From positions 1-32,249 of the forward strand of contig JALHJL010000046.1 of the NCBI GenBank assembly GCA_022839625.1: a stretch of DNA of 32,249 nt, given 5' to 3'. The position numbers and the translations under genes were made by a program. Each line of letters begins with the position of its first letter. Within the stretch, counting starts at the first letter, position 1. Source of the DNA: Phycisphaerales bacterium. GTDB lineage: Bacteria > Planctomycetota > Phycisphaerae > UBA1845 > Fen-1342. Below, one piece after another: positions 8,117 to 17,088 of this stretch. The notes under the pieces were generated by a model that saw only the letters and a list, made by a program, of their open reading frames with translations, did no database searches and had not been told where the DNA came from.

Positions 8117-9178
8117 ATGCCGAGCACTGGATCGTCGGCGGCGAGCGTGGCCCACTTCTCGCCTGGAGCGATGATGCGCGTGGCCGCCACGTTTGCGGTG
8201 ATCCTGCTGCACGTCTCCTCGCAGATTGTGAACGATCGGGCAGGTATGCCGAGCGGAGACTGGCACGCGGCGAACATCGTGGAATCCGCGTGCCGCTGGT
8301 GCGTACCGGCGTTCGTCCTGCTGAGCGGGGCTCTGTTGCTTGACCCCGCGCGCCACGAGCCGTTCCTCCGCTTCTATCGCAAGCGTTTGCTGCGCGTGGG
8401 AATCCCGCTGGTCTTCTGGACCGTATTCTACTTGGCTGCGGTACATCTGTTTGGCCGCGGGTCGTTTTCGGTTAAAGACATGGCGACCCGCGCGCTGTTG
8501 GGCAGGGCGTTCCTCGGCCAGTACTACCTCCTGCTCATCATGGGCCTGTACGTGTTCACGCCACTACTACGGCGCTTCGTCGAGCGCGCCAGCCGCAACG
8601 AACTCCTGGTGGCCTGGGTCCTGTGTCTGGGCGCGGCCATGACCTCGACGGCGGTCGACGCGATGCGCGACACGCACGCCGAGCACGCCTTCTCCTGGTT
8701 TGCGCCGTACTTGGGCTATTACCTGGCGGGATACTGGCTGCGGTCCGTACGTGTGCAGCAGGCGCACGCGCTCGTCGCTGGCGCGGTGTTTCTGCTCTCA
8801 ACAGGGCTGACCGCCACGTCCGCCGCTTGGCTCTCGACCTTCGAGGGTGTGGCTCCGAGCGCCGTGTTCTACTCGTATCACTACCTGAGCCCCACCGTCG
8901 TCGCAATGTCCCTCAGCGCGTTCGTGCTCATCACATACGTGGCTGACCGACCGGGTGCGCGTCTTCAGCGTCTCATCGATTTCACAGGTCCTTTGACGCT
9001 GGGGATCTTCGTCGCACACCCGCTGCTGTACGTGCTCTTGACTCGGCTGGACTGGCTTCCGTTGCCATCGCGGCCGGCCCTGGGCATGCTCCTCTGGCCG
9101 CCGCTGCTCTTTTTCGCCAGCGGTGCGCTGACCTGGGTGATTCGCAAGATTCCGGTGGTGCGCTACGTCGCGGGCTGA
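8117..9178 (+). CDS. Acyltransferase-3 family membrane protein
   Basis: This 353-residue polytopic membrane protein belongs to the acyltransferase-3 family (PF01757), whose members transfer acyl groups such as acetyl or succinyl to sugars or lipids of the cell envelope. The first helix, at about 18-35, carries the family Arg and the conserved His of the A-V-I-L-L-H segment. Further hydrophobic segments give about ten membrane spans, the usual number. The open frame begins at 7814 inside the twin-hairpin repeat, and its first 101 residues are not protein-like. The ATG at 8117 has GAGGA 8 nt upstream and gives a normal family length. The gene is convergent with the C25 protease, with only 22 nt between the stops. 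The acceptor is unknown. Confidence 0.87.
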   Translation: MPSTGSSAASVAHFSPGAMMRVAATFAVILLHVSSQIVNDRAGMPSGDWHAANIVESACRWCVPAFVLLSGALLLDPARHEPFLRFYRKRLLRVGIPLVFWTVFYLAAVHLFGRGSFSVKDMATRALLGRAFLGQYYLLLIMGLYVFTPLLRRFVERASRNELLVAWVLCLGAAMTSTAVDAMRDTHAEHAFSWFAPYLGYYLAGYWLRSVRVQQAHALVAGAVFLLSTGLTATSAAWLSTFEGVAPSAVFYSYHYLSPTVVAMSLSAFVLITYVADRPGARLQRLIDFTGPLTLGIFVAHPLLYVLLTRLDWLPLPSRPALGMLLWPPLLFFASGALTWVIRKIPVVRYVAG

Positions 9179-9200
9179 GTCCGCCGCCGGCACAGACGCC

Positions 9201-12200
9201 TCATCTGCCCGTCAAAAGCACCACAAACGCGTTGATGTCGCCGAAGTTCACAAGGCCATCCTGGTTGCAGTCGGCGTTGTACCAATCACAATCTGGGTAG
9301 TAGGCATAGTAGTTGCCTTCGCCCAGCATGGCCAGGACGAACGGGTTGATGTCGCCGAAGTCCACATTTCCGTCGCAGTTCATGTCCCCGATGCGCGAAC
9401 ACGAACCATAAGCCGAGAGGTCGCTCTCGATGAAGTCCAGCGGCAGGCCATAGCCCGCCGACAGGCCCACGATGCCGTCGCTTGCCGCAATGCCCAAGTA
9501 GCTCAGGCGGATTTCTCCACTGGCGTAGTAAAGCTCCATTTGGAACGTGTTCTGGTTAGATGTGTTGTACTCTGGCACGTTGAGCCACGTTACACAGGCG
9601 TGATCGTCCAGCTCGTGCCACTTCACGGCACCCCCGGCCTCCGGGTTCAGGTCATCGAAAAGCGCCGAAATGCGCCGCAGACCAAAGTGCTGCTCCAGGG
9701 ATTCGTTCCATGTCTGATCGTGGCCCAGGAACGTCATGTTGCCATTAGCATTCACGTAGCCATAGCTGTAGACGTGCCCGTAGAACGTGAACAGATACGG
9801 GAACATGTAGACGAAATACCCGTCGTCTGAAAGCGGCCACGTGTATCCCGTGGCCGGATCCGTGGGCAACTCGGTGATCGGGGTGACACAGGCGACGAAA
9901 TAGTCACCCGAGCCGTCCGGCGCGAACGTCACCATCAGTCCATCCAGATCGAAGGCTCCCTGCCCGGGCCCGAACTGCTCGGTGAAATAGTCAGCCTGCC
10001 CGATCGTCGTGAAACTGAAGGGCGCGCAATAGTCGGTTTGGCCGCAGACATTCTCGGCGCGCACCCGCCAGTAATGAACGGTGGACGGCGGCAATGGTAT
10101 TTCCAGGATGTATGTGGGGCCGTCCGTCGTCGCCGTGTGGACCACATTCGTGAAGCCCGCATCCGTCGCTAATTGCAGGTCGTAGGTTACGGCCTGCCAG
10201 GCTGCCTCCCAGGTGAAGATGGGGTAGCGCGAGACGTCGACCGCCCCATTCGGCGGGCTCAGCAGCTCGAACTCTGCCGGCGCGGCGTTCCAGAGGCCGA
10301 GCCGCACGGCCTTGAAGCGCTCCAGCCCCGGCGCACTCGCCTTGACCTCGATCTCGTACTCCCTCGGTGCCACTTCCGATAGGTTGCCAACCGTCATTAC
10401 GGACGTGTAGGGCGGTGGCACCGAGTTCACGCTGAACGTCACGCTCGTCCCGGCAGGCGCCCCCGTCGCGGTCAGCGTCACGGGGTCCGCGAAGCCGGCG
10501 TTGCCGAAAACCTCGACCGTGTAGGACGCAGAATCCGCGACCGCGATGCAAACGTCGCGCGACAACGGCGTGATGGTCATGCTGAAGCCATACGGCTCAG
10601 GCACGCGCAGCGCCGGATCGCCCAGCAGGTTGAACATTTCGAAGTAGTCGCGGGAGACCGGATTCGCCGGCCCATACGTCGCCAGCAATTCGTACAGGGC
10701 TGTTTGCCATGCGTCTCCGATTTCGCGGCGCCCGTCCTCGTAGGCGGCGCGAAAGACGAACTTGTACAAGTTCGCCGTCTCCGGCCACCCGGGGTTGCTG
10801 GAATAGTAGATGTAGTTTGTGGTGCCGTAGGTCGCCGCCACCCCCTTGTTCGCCACGCGCGTCCAGCGCTCGGTGAAACACGGTTCAGAGGTTCCCGAGA
10901 ATCGGCCCACGGTGCAGGTAAAATGCAACAGAAAGCCGTACATCCCATCGTTGAGCAAGCCCTGGACGTCCGCGTGGGAAAAAGCCGGTCCGTCCTGCCA
11001 CATGTCGGACCAGCTATGTCCGTAGTACACGCCCCACACGCAACCCGCGTTGAACGCCAGCCGTGTGTCCTCGGTCGTTGCTCCGTACGTGCGCTTGTAC
11101 ACGCGAGCTGGGCTGATGCCATTGGGCAGCATGTAGCTGTCGATGACGAAATTGTGCGCCGCCTCGTCGCCGCTGTTGGCGTCCGTGCCCGCCATGAAGA
11201 CCGCCCGCTCTACGTACTTGGGGTCGTCGAACACACCTCCGGCCACGAGCGTGGTCTTGTTGATTAGTGTCTGCACGTCGGTCGTCGAGCGCACCGAGAA
11301 ACGGCCCAGGGACGCGTCCGGGTACCAATCGTCCCCCGTATCGAAGCAGGCATACGGCAGGTCGGTCGGCGAAGCTCGTGCCCCGCCGCCCGTCCAGGCC
11401 GGGATCGTGTCCGAATCACCAACCAGCAAAATGTAGTCTGGTTCGTCAGGCGTGCCCGCCAAACTCATAATATAGTTGCGGATCGCCGTGTTCGTCGTAC
11501 CCGGTGCCACCGAGTACTTCGTAACCGTGTACCCCTGCGCGCCTTGGAACGCGACGAACGGGTCAATCGCCGTGCTGTACGCGGACGCAACAACGACCAA
11601 GTAGTTCCCCGACCCGCGTTCGCTCGGTTCACCGACGGGAGCGTTCAGGACCCTGCCGTTGCGCGGCAGCAGTGGTGCCCGCCCCCCGAACGCAGGATCC
11701 CCATCATCGAAGCGGATGCCCACGCGGATTTGTGACGAGATCGACAGCAGGTGTCGCGCCGCGTTGTACGCGATCGGGCGCACTTCCAGCAACGCCAGCC
11801 GATGACCGCGCACCAGACCCAGCTCGGTGATCGTGGCGCGCGCCGCCGGCAACCATTCATCCCGTTCGTACGCGGCTTCATCGTACACAAGTGCAGCCGG
11901 ACCGATCGCTTCCGGGGACATCGGCACAGGCGGCTGGTATGGCACAACCGGCTCGGGATACCCGGCCTCCAACAAGTCGCGTACCATCGTCTCCCCGGTT
12001 TCCACGCTTAAGCTGACGCGCGCCGCGCGTGGAACCACGACCAGCCGTCGTACAACCGGCAGCGCTGCGCTGCCATCGGCGCCGTCCACGGGCAGTTCCG
12101 CGCACATGACAGCCGTGAACTCGCCGCCCGCAGTCTTCACATGCTCCAGGTCGACGTCACCCACCTCGACGGTCACGACGAGCCCGTCCCGAGTTACCTC

Positions 12201-12374
12201 CATCACGCTTACGGCCGCTCCCTCTGCCCCCGAGGCACGATGCGCTCCGGAGCCAGTCGCGGCAGTCGCGAGTGGCGGACGCGCGTTGGCCGGGCTTGCC
12301 AGCACGACGGCAACCAATACGGCCCCCATCACTTGCGTCTCGAACAGAGCTGCCCAGCCTCGCTTCTCCAGCAT
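9201..12374 (-). CDS. Gingipain-like C25 cysteine protease with dockerin-like tail
   Basis: This is an exported, probably zymogenic protease of 1057 residues (numbers below count from the upstream Met at 12377). A signal peptide ends near residue 32 (A-N-A/R). A C25-type propeptide spans about 55-245 and the caspase-fold peptidase domain about 255-600. The catalytic His is His454 (Y-Y-G-H-S) and the nucleophile Cys488 (H-F-T-C-T-V-G-R-F); their 34-residue spacing is almost that of RgpB (33). The following P-C-F-x-E block is also gingipain-like. Next come an Ig-like domain (about 610-705), a fibronectin-III-like domain (about 706-800), a beta-rich region (about 805-990) and the dockerin-like tail (about 993-1058). 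AGGAGG lies 3 nt before the first ATG and 6 nt before the second, so I prefer the second. Arg specificity is not proven. Confidence 0.9.
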   Translation of the reverse strand: MLEKRGWAALFETQVMGAVLVAVVLASPANARPPLATAATGSGAHRASGAEGAAVSVMEVTRDGLVVTVEVGDVDLEHVKTAGGEFTAVMCAELPVDGADGSAALPVVRRLVVVPRAARVSLSVETGETMVRDLLEAGYPEPVVPYQPPVPMSPEAIGPAALVYDEAAYERDEWLPAARATITELGLVRGHRLALLEVRPIAYNAARHLLSISSQIRVGIRFDDGDPAFGGRAPLLPRNGRVLNAPVGEPSERGSGNYLVVVASAYSTAIDPFVAFQGAQGYTVTKYSVAPGTTNTAIRNYIMSLAGTPDEPDYILLVGDSDTIPAWTGGGARASPTDLPYACFDTGDDWYPDASLGRFSVRSTTDVQTLINKTTLVAGGVFDDPKYVERAVFMAGTDANSGDEAAHNFVIDSYMLPNGISPARVYKRTYGATTEDTRLAFNAGCVWGVYYGHSWSDMWQDGPAFSHADVQGLLNDGMYGFLLHFTCTVGRFSGTSEPCFTERWTRVANKGVAATYGTTNYIYYSSNPGWPETANLYKFVFRAAYEDGRREIGDAWQTALYELLATYGPANPVSRDYFEMFNLLGDPALRVPEPYGFSMTITPLSRDVCIAVADSASYTVEVFGNAGFADPVTLTATGAPAGTSVTFSVNSVPPPYTSVMTVGNLSEVAPREYEIEVKASAPGLERFKAVRLGLWNAAPAEFELLSPPNGAVDVSRYPIFTWEAAWQAVTYDLQLATDAGFTNVVHTATTDGPTYILEIPLPPSTVHYWRVRAENVCGQTDYCAPFSFTTIGQADYFTEQFGPGQGAFDLDGLMVTFAPDGSGDYFVACVTPITELPTDPATGYTWPLSDDGYFVYMFPYLFTFYGHVYSYGYVNANGNMTFLGHDQTWNESLEQHFGLRRISALFDDLNPEAGGAVKWHELDDHACVTWLNVPEYNTSNQNTFQMELYYASGEIRLSYLGIAASDGIVGLSAGYGLPLDFIESDLSAYGSCSRIGDMNCDGNVDFGDINPFVLAMLGEGNYYAYYPDCDWYNADCNQDGLVNFGDINAFVVLLTGR

Positions 12375-12490
12375 CATAGGCCTCCTAACGCCGCCACCCT
12401 GCCGTCCAATCGCGTTGAGCCCGCGAACGCAAGGCCCATCGTTGCGAATAGCACGCGCTGATCAGCGACGTATCCGTAATTTAGCACACC

Positions 12491-12518
12491 GGCGAGCATG
12501 AATAACATGCGAACTCGC
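12491..12518. promoter_or_regulatory. Inverted repeat upstream of the C25 protease gene
   Basis: GCGAG-CATG-AATAA-CATG-CGAA-CTCGC forms a bulged hairpin about 120 nt upstream of the protease start, beside an A6 run (12519-12524). It could be an operator or a leader structure. The arrangement does not fit a terminator for the sensor gene, whose transcript would meet the T-run before the hairpin. No gene is seen in 12378-12650. Confidence 0.3.
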
Positions 12519-12650
12519 AAAAAAGGACTCACGGCCCAACGCCGGCCCGGTCGCCGCCCTCCGGCCGCTTCACCGCGCAGGCCGGGAGCAGTTCGCACTC
12601 GTCCGATAACTTGCCAAGCAACGCGGCACATTGCCAGCCCACGCGACCCG

Positions 12651-15110
12651 TCAGGGCGTGCCGGAGGCCGGGGATCCCGCCGGTTGCTCCCGCAGGCCCT
12701 CCGCCCCGGGCTCGCCCGCGGCCGCAGCCGCGGAGCGCAGGGTCTCCAGGTCGACCCACACGCGCGTCTGGCCGCCCTCGAATTCATGGTGCAGTTTGTA
12801 GCTGTATGCGCCGAACGCCTTGACCAGCGCGTCCCACGGGACCAGTGGGCCGATCAGCAGATTGGCGTAGCACAACTGGTAGCCGCCCTCACGCGACTCG
12901 TCGTCGTCCGGGCCGCTCGGCCAGTCGCAGCGTACCGGCGTACACAGCTCCAGTCGCGCTCCCGCGTCCGTACGCACGGCCGCGACGTCGACCCGCATCC
13001 GAAACCCCGGCGCGCCTCGCATCGCGGCGTCGACCCGCCGGTGGAGCCACACCGGCAACAAGAGAATTGCGAGCTCGAGGAGTACCCGGTCGCAGCGCAC
13101 CACCAGCGCACCGTCCGGCGCGGCGCGACACATCACCACCACGTTCAGCTCGCAGCTATACTGCGGGGCCAGCCCCGTGGCCTCGTCGGGGAAGAACTCC
13201 TTCAACAGCGCGCACAAGTCGCAGGTCGCCGCGTGGTCCGGCGTGTAGCTGCCTTCGGCCAGCCGTGCGGCGCGCCACGAGCGGTCCACCATGCGCCCGG
13301 CCCGCTCCAGCAGGCGCGGCACGTACTCCAGGTCGCCGGGCAACTCGTGCATATGCAGTATCGCCGGGCGAAGCAGGTTCGTCAGGTCGTGCCGGTAGGC
13401 ATGCGCGAGATCGGCGCTCTGTGCGAGCTGCTGGGTCTCCCGCTGCATCAGGTGCGCGCGGATGGCGATCTTCACCGAAATCATGCGGGCAAACGCCTGT
13501 AGCAGGTACTCATCCTCCTTCGAGAAGCCCTGCGCCCCGAGCGTCACGCGGTCCCGTTGCAGCCGGTCACGGACCTTGAGCACGCCGATCGCCTCGGGCG
13601 CCGGGCCGCCCTCCACCGGGGCCAGCGGCGCCGGAATCGGCACAGCCAGAAAATGCTGGGAGAGGCGGTACTTGCCGTACTTGCGGCGCGTCGCGACGGC
13701 GTGCCGGCCTTCCAGCTCGCTGAGGCGCAGGAACATGTCCGGCTCATTGATCGTATTGCCGGCCAGAACGCGCCCGGTCAACCGCTCGCCACGCGCGTAG
13801 TTCGCTTCGCCCAGCCAGGCCCGCCGCCCGTGGTAGTAGAGTTCCATGTAGTCTTCGGGCATGGCCCGCGGCTTGCCGATGACTTCGGGCGTGAGGTAGA
13901 GCTGGCAGGTGTCGGCGTAGAGGTCGCGCCGGATGCGGTCCACCTCCTGGCGCACGGGACCTTTGGCGGTCGCGATGCCAAGCGCCCCCCGGTTGGCGAT
14001 GAGAGCGCGGATCAGGTCCGCGGCCCGGTTCTGGAGCGTGCGGGCGTCGTCACGGGAGAAGCCGTCGCGGGCGACGCACATCTGGCCGTCTTCCCCGCGG
14101 GCGTAGCGGTCGCGCAGCGTGAGGGCGCCGATGACCTCGTACGGCTCCGCGGTGGTCAGCAGGAGGCCGAGGAAGTGCCGGGTAAGCCCGAGCGAGGAGA
14201 GCGCGTACGCGCGGAACTGCGGGTGGTCCAGAAGGTTCGAGATGGCCAGCGGCGATGTGATGGCGTTGCGCCACAGGTGCGACACCAAGGAGGGCTCGCT
14301 GCGCATGTTGCGCAGTCCTTCGCGGGTCGCCACCTGCTCGGCGACCAGCCACACGCGGTCGGGATGCTTGTCGCGTACGCAGCTCGCGTGCCCCGGAAAC
14401 AGGTAGAGCTGACAGGTGTCGCAGTTCATCAGGACGCGGATGCTCTCCACCAACTGGCCGAAGTGCGTCTGCGCGTCGGCCCACGGCGGCGTCTCCGCCA
14501 GAATGTGCGTCACCCCCGCCTCGATCGTCGCCGCCAGGTCCATCGAGCGCCGCGCGAGCCGCGGGGCCTCCCAGTTGACCCGCAAGTGCGCGACAAGCCG
14601 GGCCAGGAGGGCGAGATCGTCCCTGTGCAGTTCCTCAGCCCGTGGCTGAGCACCCCCGGTCCGCACGAACGCCACCACCAGCGCGATCTGAAACGCCGGC
14701 ATCGCACTGAACTCGGGCGGCACGAAGCAGCGGATCGGAAAGATACCGAATTGGTAGGGGTCGTTCTTCCGCAGGGCGCCCGCCAGCCAACTGATTACGC
14801 CCGGCTCGCTCGGGCTGCGGTCCACATAGGCCACTTCCTTGAACTGGCTCAGGTAACGGGCCATCGCGCGGAGTCGATCGTGCTCCTGAAAGCGGATGAC
14901 ATCCCAGGCACTCGAGTAGATGGGTGACTCCGGCGTGGACCGCGGCCAGGCGGACAGAAGCAGCGCACCCCCGACCCCCGGCAGGTTCTTCTGGATCTCC
15001 TCCAACAGGCCGCGCAGGGATTGCTCGGACCCGCCGCTGCCGTTCTCCGCCAGCAGTTGCCGGAAGAAGCTCCCGACGATCCGTTCGGTACACGCGGTGT
15101 CCACGGCCAT
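12651..15110 (-). CDS. Double-GAF sensor protein with degenerate histidine-kinase end
   Basis: This 819-residue cytoplasmic protein has no membrane segment. A poorly conserved N-terminal region (1-185) precedes two GAF-like sensor domains (about 190-370 and 385-550), which share D-T-C-Q-L-Y-L and R-D-R blocks. At 565-620 a dimerisation-type helix carries Y-R-H-D-L-T-N-L-L with His574 where a phosphorylated His would sit. The region after it (about 630-790) has the size of an ATPase domain, but the N-box-like D-R-V-L-L-E-L-A-I-L has Leu where the key Asn is expected, and no G-boxes are visible. It may be unable to bind ATP and act as a phosphotransfer or scaffold protein. AGGAG lies 5 nt before the ATG. 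It follows the receiver gene by 45 nt, probably as one operon. Confidence 0.75.
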   Translation of the reverse strand: MAVDTACTERIVGSFFRQLLAENGSGGSEQSLRGLLEEIQKNLPGVGGALLLSAWPRSTPESPIYSSAWDVIRFQEHDRLRAMARYLSQFKEVAYVDRSPSEPGVISWLAGALRKNDPYQFGIFPIRCFVPPEFSAMPAFQIALVVAFVRTGGAQPRAEELHRDDLALLARLVAHLRVNWEAPRLARRSMDLAATIEAGVTHILAETPPWADAQTHFGQLVESIRVLMNCDTCQLYLFPGHASCVRDKHPDRVWLVAEQVATREGLRNMRSEPSLVSHLWRNAITSPLAISNLLDHPQFRAYALSSLGLTRHFLGLLLTTAEPYEVIGALTLRDRYARGEDGQMCVARDGFSRDDARTLQNRAADLIRALIANRGALGIATAKGPVRQEVDRIRRDLYADTCQLYLTPEVIGKPRAMPEDYMELYYHGRRAWLGEANYARGERLTGRVLAGNTINEPDMFLRLSELEGRHAVATRRKYGKYRLSQHFLAVPIPAPLAPVEGGPAPEAIGVLKVRDRLQRDRVTLGAQGFSKEDEYLLQAFARMISVKIAIRAHLMQRETQQLAQSADLAHAYRHDLTNLLRPAILHMHELPGDLEYVPRLLERAGRMVDRSWRAARLAEGSYTPDHAATCDLCALLKEFFPDEATGLAPQYSCELNVVVMCRAAPDGALVVRCDRVLLELAILLLPVWLHRRVDAAMRGAPGFRMRVDVAAVRTDAGARLELCTPVRCDWPSGPDDDESREGGYQLCYANLLIGPLVPWDALVKAFGAYSYKLHHEFEGGQTRVWVDLETLRSAAAAAGEPGAEGLREQPAGSPASGTP

Positions 15111-15155
15111 GACGGCTCCTTCCGCACGGCACGCCAGGTTCCCCCATCTGTCTAC

Positions 15156-15563
15156 TTATCGGCCGCGTTGCGCGCTGTTTCGCAGCCCATGCGTGATCTC
15201 GCGGATGACGTCGCCCTCCAGCTCGGCCGAGCCCTTCTCGACCAGCCGGACGCCGAGCTGCTCGCAGCGCGCCTGCACGCGTTCCGGATCGACCAGTGTC
15301 ACCAGGAGAATCGTCGCCCCCGGAGCCACGGCGCGCATCTCCGCCGCCACGTCCAGGCCCGTCTTCGGACCTTCCGGACCCGCGCGTTCAATCACGTAGT
15401 CAAGTACGGCGACGTCGAGCGGCTCCTCATGGATCAACCGCAGCGCTTCGCCGTAGGTGGACGCCCGGTGGATGCGGCACTCCGGGAGGTGTCCGTTGCG
15501 CACCGCGTTGACCAGCAAGGCCTCCCAGGCCGGCTGATCCTCGAGCACGAGAACATTCAGCAT
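15156..15563 (-). CDS. Single-domain response regulator (receiver only)
   Basis: This 135-residue protein is almost entirely one CheY-like receiver domain with no output domain. Acidic residues Glu8 and Asp9 follow the first strand. The phospho-acceptor is Asp55 (V-A-V-L-D-Y), the switch residue Thr89 (L-L-V-T-L) and the conserved Lys Lys110 (V-E-K-G-S). The loop after Asp55 is longer than usual (E-R-A-G-P-E-G-P-K-T-G-L-D). AGGAAGG lies 7 nt before the ATG, and a TATAAT box about 70 nt upstream may drive the pair. The downstream GAF sensor protein is the natural partner. Such lone receivers relay a signal by phosphotransfer or by protein binding. The target here is unknown. Confidence 0.87.
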   Translation of the reverse strand: MLNVLVLEDQPAWEALLVNAVRNGHLPECRIHRASTYGEALRLIHEEPLDVAVLDYVIERAGPEGPKTGLDVAAEMRAVAPGATILLVTLVDPERVQARCEQLGVRLVEKGSAELEGDVIREITHGLRNSAQRGR

Positions 15564-15631
15564 GAGCGCGCCTTCCTGTCCGCAGCGGGCATCTTAGCCG
15601 TTCCCCGCCGTTGTTGCCCCGCTGCGGAGCC

Positions 15632-15637
15632 ATTATA
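15632..15637 (-). promoter_or_regulatory. TATAAT -10 box of the receiver/sensor operon
   Basis: The minus strand reads a perfect TATAAT about 70 nt upstream of the receiver start. No good -35 hexamer is present at 16-18 nt spacing. Confidence 0.4.
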
Positions 15638-15677
15638 CCGCCTCGCGGCCACCGTCCGCGACCAGCGCCAAAGCCTA

Positions 15678-16880
15678 TCACCGACCGATGAACAGTTCCA
15701 TCAATCGGTGCCCCGGATCGACCAGCAGCCCCGTCTGCCTGGCCGCGCCTTCATGGAACGTCCGATTGCCGCCGTCGGCCACACCCGTGCCGGCAAAACA
15801 GAACGGCGGCGGCGTGCCGTCGTGCGCGGTCGTTGTCACCGGGGTGGGATGGTCCGGGGCGACCAGGATGCGCCAGCGGTCGTGGCGACGCAGCGCACCC
15901 AGCAAGGGGCCGACAATCAGCTCGTCGATGCGCTCCAGCGCCTTGACCTTCTCCTCGGCATCGCCCAGGTGCCCGGCTTCGTCCGCAGCCTCGATGTGCA
16001 CCGCAACCAGGTCGAACTCCTCGAGCGCCCGCACCGCCGCCTCGCCCTTCCCCGCGTAATTCGTGTCGATGTAGCCGGTCGCCCCGGGGACCTCGATGAG
16101 CTTCATGCCCATCATGACCGCCAGCCCGCGCAGGATGTCCACGCCCGTAATCACCGTCCCCCGGGCGCCGAACCGGTCGGCGAACGGCGGCAGCTCCCTC
16201 GGCTGGCCCTGACCCCACAGCCAAATGTCCGTCACCGGCTCCCGGCCCTGGTCGCGGCGCAACCGGTTGACTTCATGGTCCTCCAACAGCGCGCGGGCCC
16301 GCGCCATGATCCCCCGCGCGCGCTCCGCCCCGCTGCCCCGCGGCAGATGGTCCGCCACCGGCTGATTCGGGATGTCGTGCGGCGGAGCGCACCTGAGCTG
16401 CAAGTCCGCGGCGCCCCCGGCCACCATCAGGTTCCGGTACGACACGCCGCTGTGGAACGTGCAGCCCTCCAGCGCCGGTTCGCCCCGCCCCACGAGCGCA
16501 TTCAAGTCGCCGATCAGCCGGTCCGCTTCCGCCTGCTGAATATGCCCAGCGGTGAAATCGCGCATCCGGCCGTCGAGGATGGTCACGAAGTTGCAGCGGA
16601 ACACCAGCTCATCCGCTCCGAGGCGGATTCCTCGTGCCGCCGCCTCGATCGGTGCACGCCCCGAGTAGTACGCCTGGGGGTCATAGCCGAACAGAGCCAG
16701 CGTGGCCACGTCGGTACCCGGCGTGAATCCATCCGGAACGGTGACCGCGCGGCCCAGCCGGCCGTGCTGTGCCACCCAGTCCATGTTCGGAATCCGGGCC
16801 GCCTCCAGCGGCGTACGGCCGTCCAGTTGCGGCAGCGGCTCGTCCGCGGCCCCGTCCGGCAGAATGACCACGTACTTCAT
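15678..16880 (-). CDS. apgM: Cofactor-independent phosphoglycerate mutase, ApgM type
   Basis: This 400-residue cytoplasmic enzyme of the alkaline phosphatase superfamily interconverts 3- and 2-phosphoglycerate in glycolysis and gluconeogenesis. It begins with the family signature M-K-Y-V-V-I-L-P-D-G, whose Asp9 binds metal. The nucleophile region is P-G-T-D-V-A-T-L-A-L-F-G-Y-D-P at 54-68, with Thr56 where a Ser is usual. Later metal-binding segments are H-I-E-A-A-D-E-A-G-H and A-P-D-H-P-T-P-V. The length is typical. The open frame extends to 17078, but the ATG at 16880 has GGAG 5 nt upstream and starts exactly at the family N-terminus. Some relatives were earlier linked to homoserine kinase activity, so a side role is possible. 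It is divergent from the cysteine desulfurase gene. Confidence 0.92.
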   Translation of the reverse strand: MKYVVILPDGAADEPLPQLDGRTPLEAARIPNMDWVAQHGRLGRAVTVPDGFTPGTDVATLALFGYDPQAYYSGRAPIEAAARGIRLGADELVFRCNFVTILDGRMRDFTAGHIQQAEADRLIGDLNALVGRGEPALEGCTFHSGVSYRNLMVAGGAADLQLRCAPPHDIPNQPVADHLPRGSGAERARGIMARARALLEDHEVNRLRRDQGREPVTDIWLWGQGQPRELPPFADRFGARGTVITGVDILRGLAVMMGMKLIEVPGATGYIDTNYAGKGEAAVRALEEFDLVAVHIEAADEAGHLGDAEEKVKALERIDELIVGPLLGALRRHDRWRILVAPDHPTPVTTTAHDGTPPPFCFAGTGVADGGNRTFHEGAARQTGLLVDPGHRLMELFIGR

Positions 16881-16949
16881 GACTGCTCCGTCCCTTCGGT
16901 CGGTTGCTCTATGGTACCGCTCGCCGCTCAGAGCTTCATCCTCCGGCGC

Positions 16950-16979
16950 TTGCACAATACGGCCGGCGGATTGTATCGT
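16950..16979 (+). promoter_or_regulatory. Possible promoter for the cysteine desulfurase gene
   Basis: TTGCAC (16950-16955) and TATCGT (16974-16979) are 18 nt apart, 110 nt before the start codon. Both boxes are only partial matches. Confidence 0.25.
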
Positions 16980-17088
16980 GCCGATGGAGGCAACTCGGCC
17001 TCCGCGGTTCCCGTTCCGCGTCCGCGGCCGGCTGAAGTGCGGTTGCGGCGGACCAGCAGGTCCCGAGGAGCCGCACAAGGACGCGAAT

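Noticed and set aside
16702..17088. Upstream extension of the cysteine desulfurase frame
   Set aside because: It overlaps the start of the mutase gene in antisense; the family N-terminus begins at 17089.
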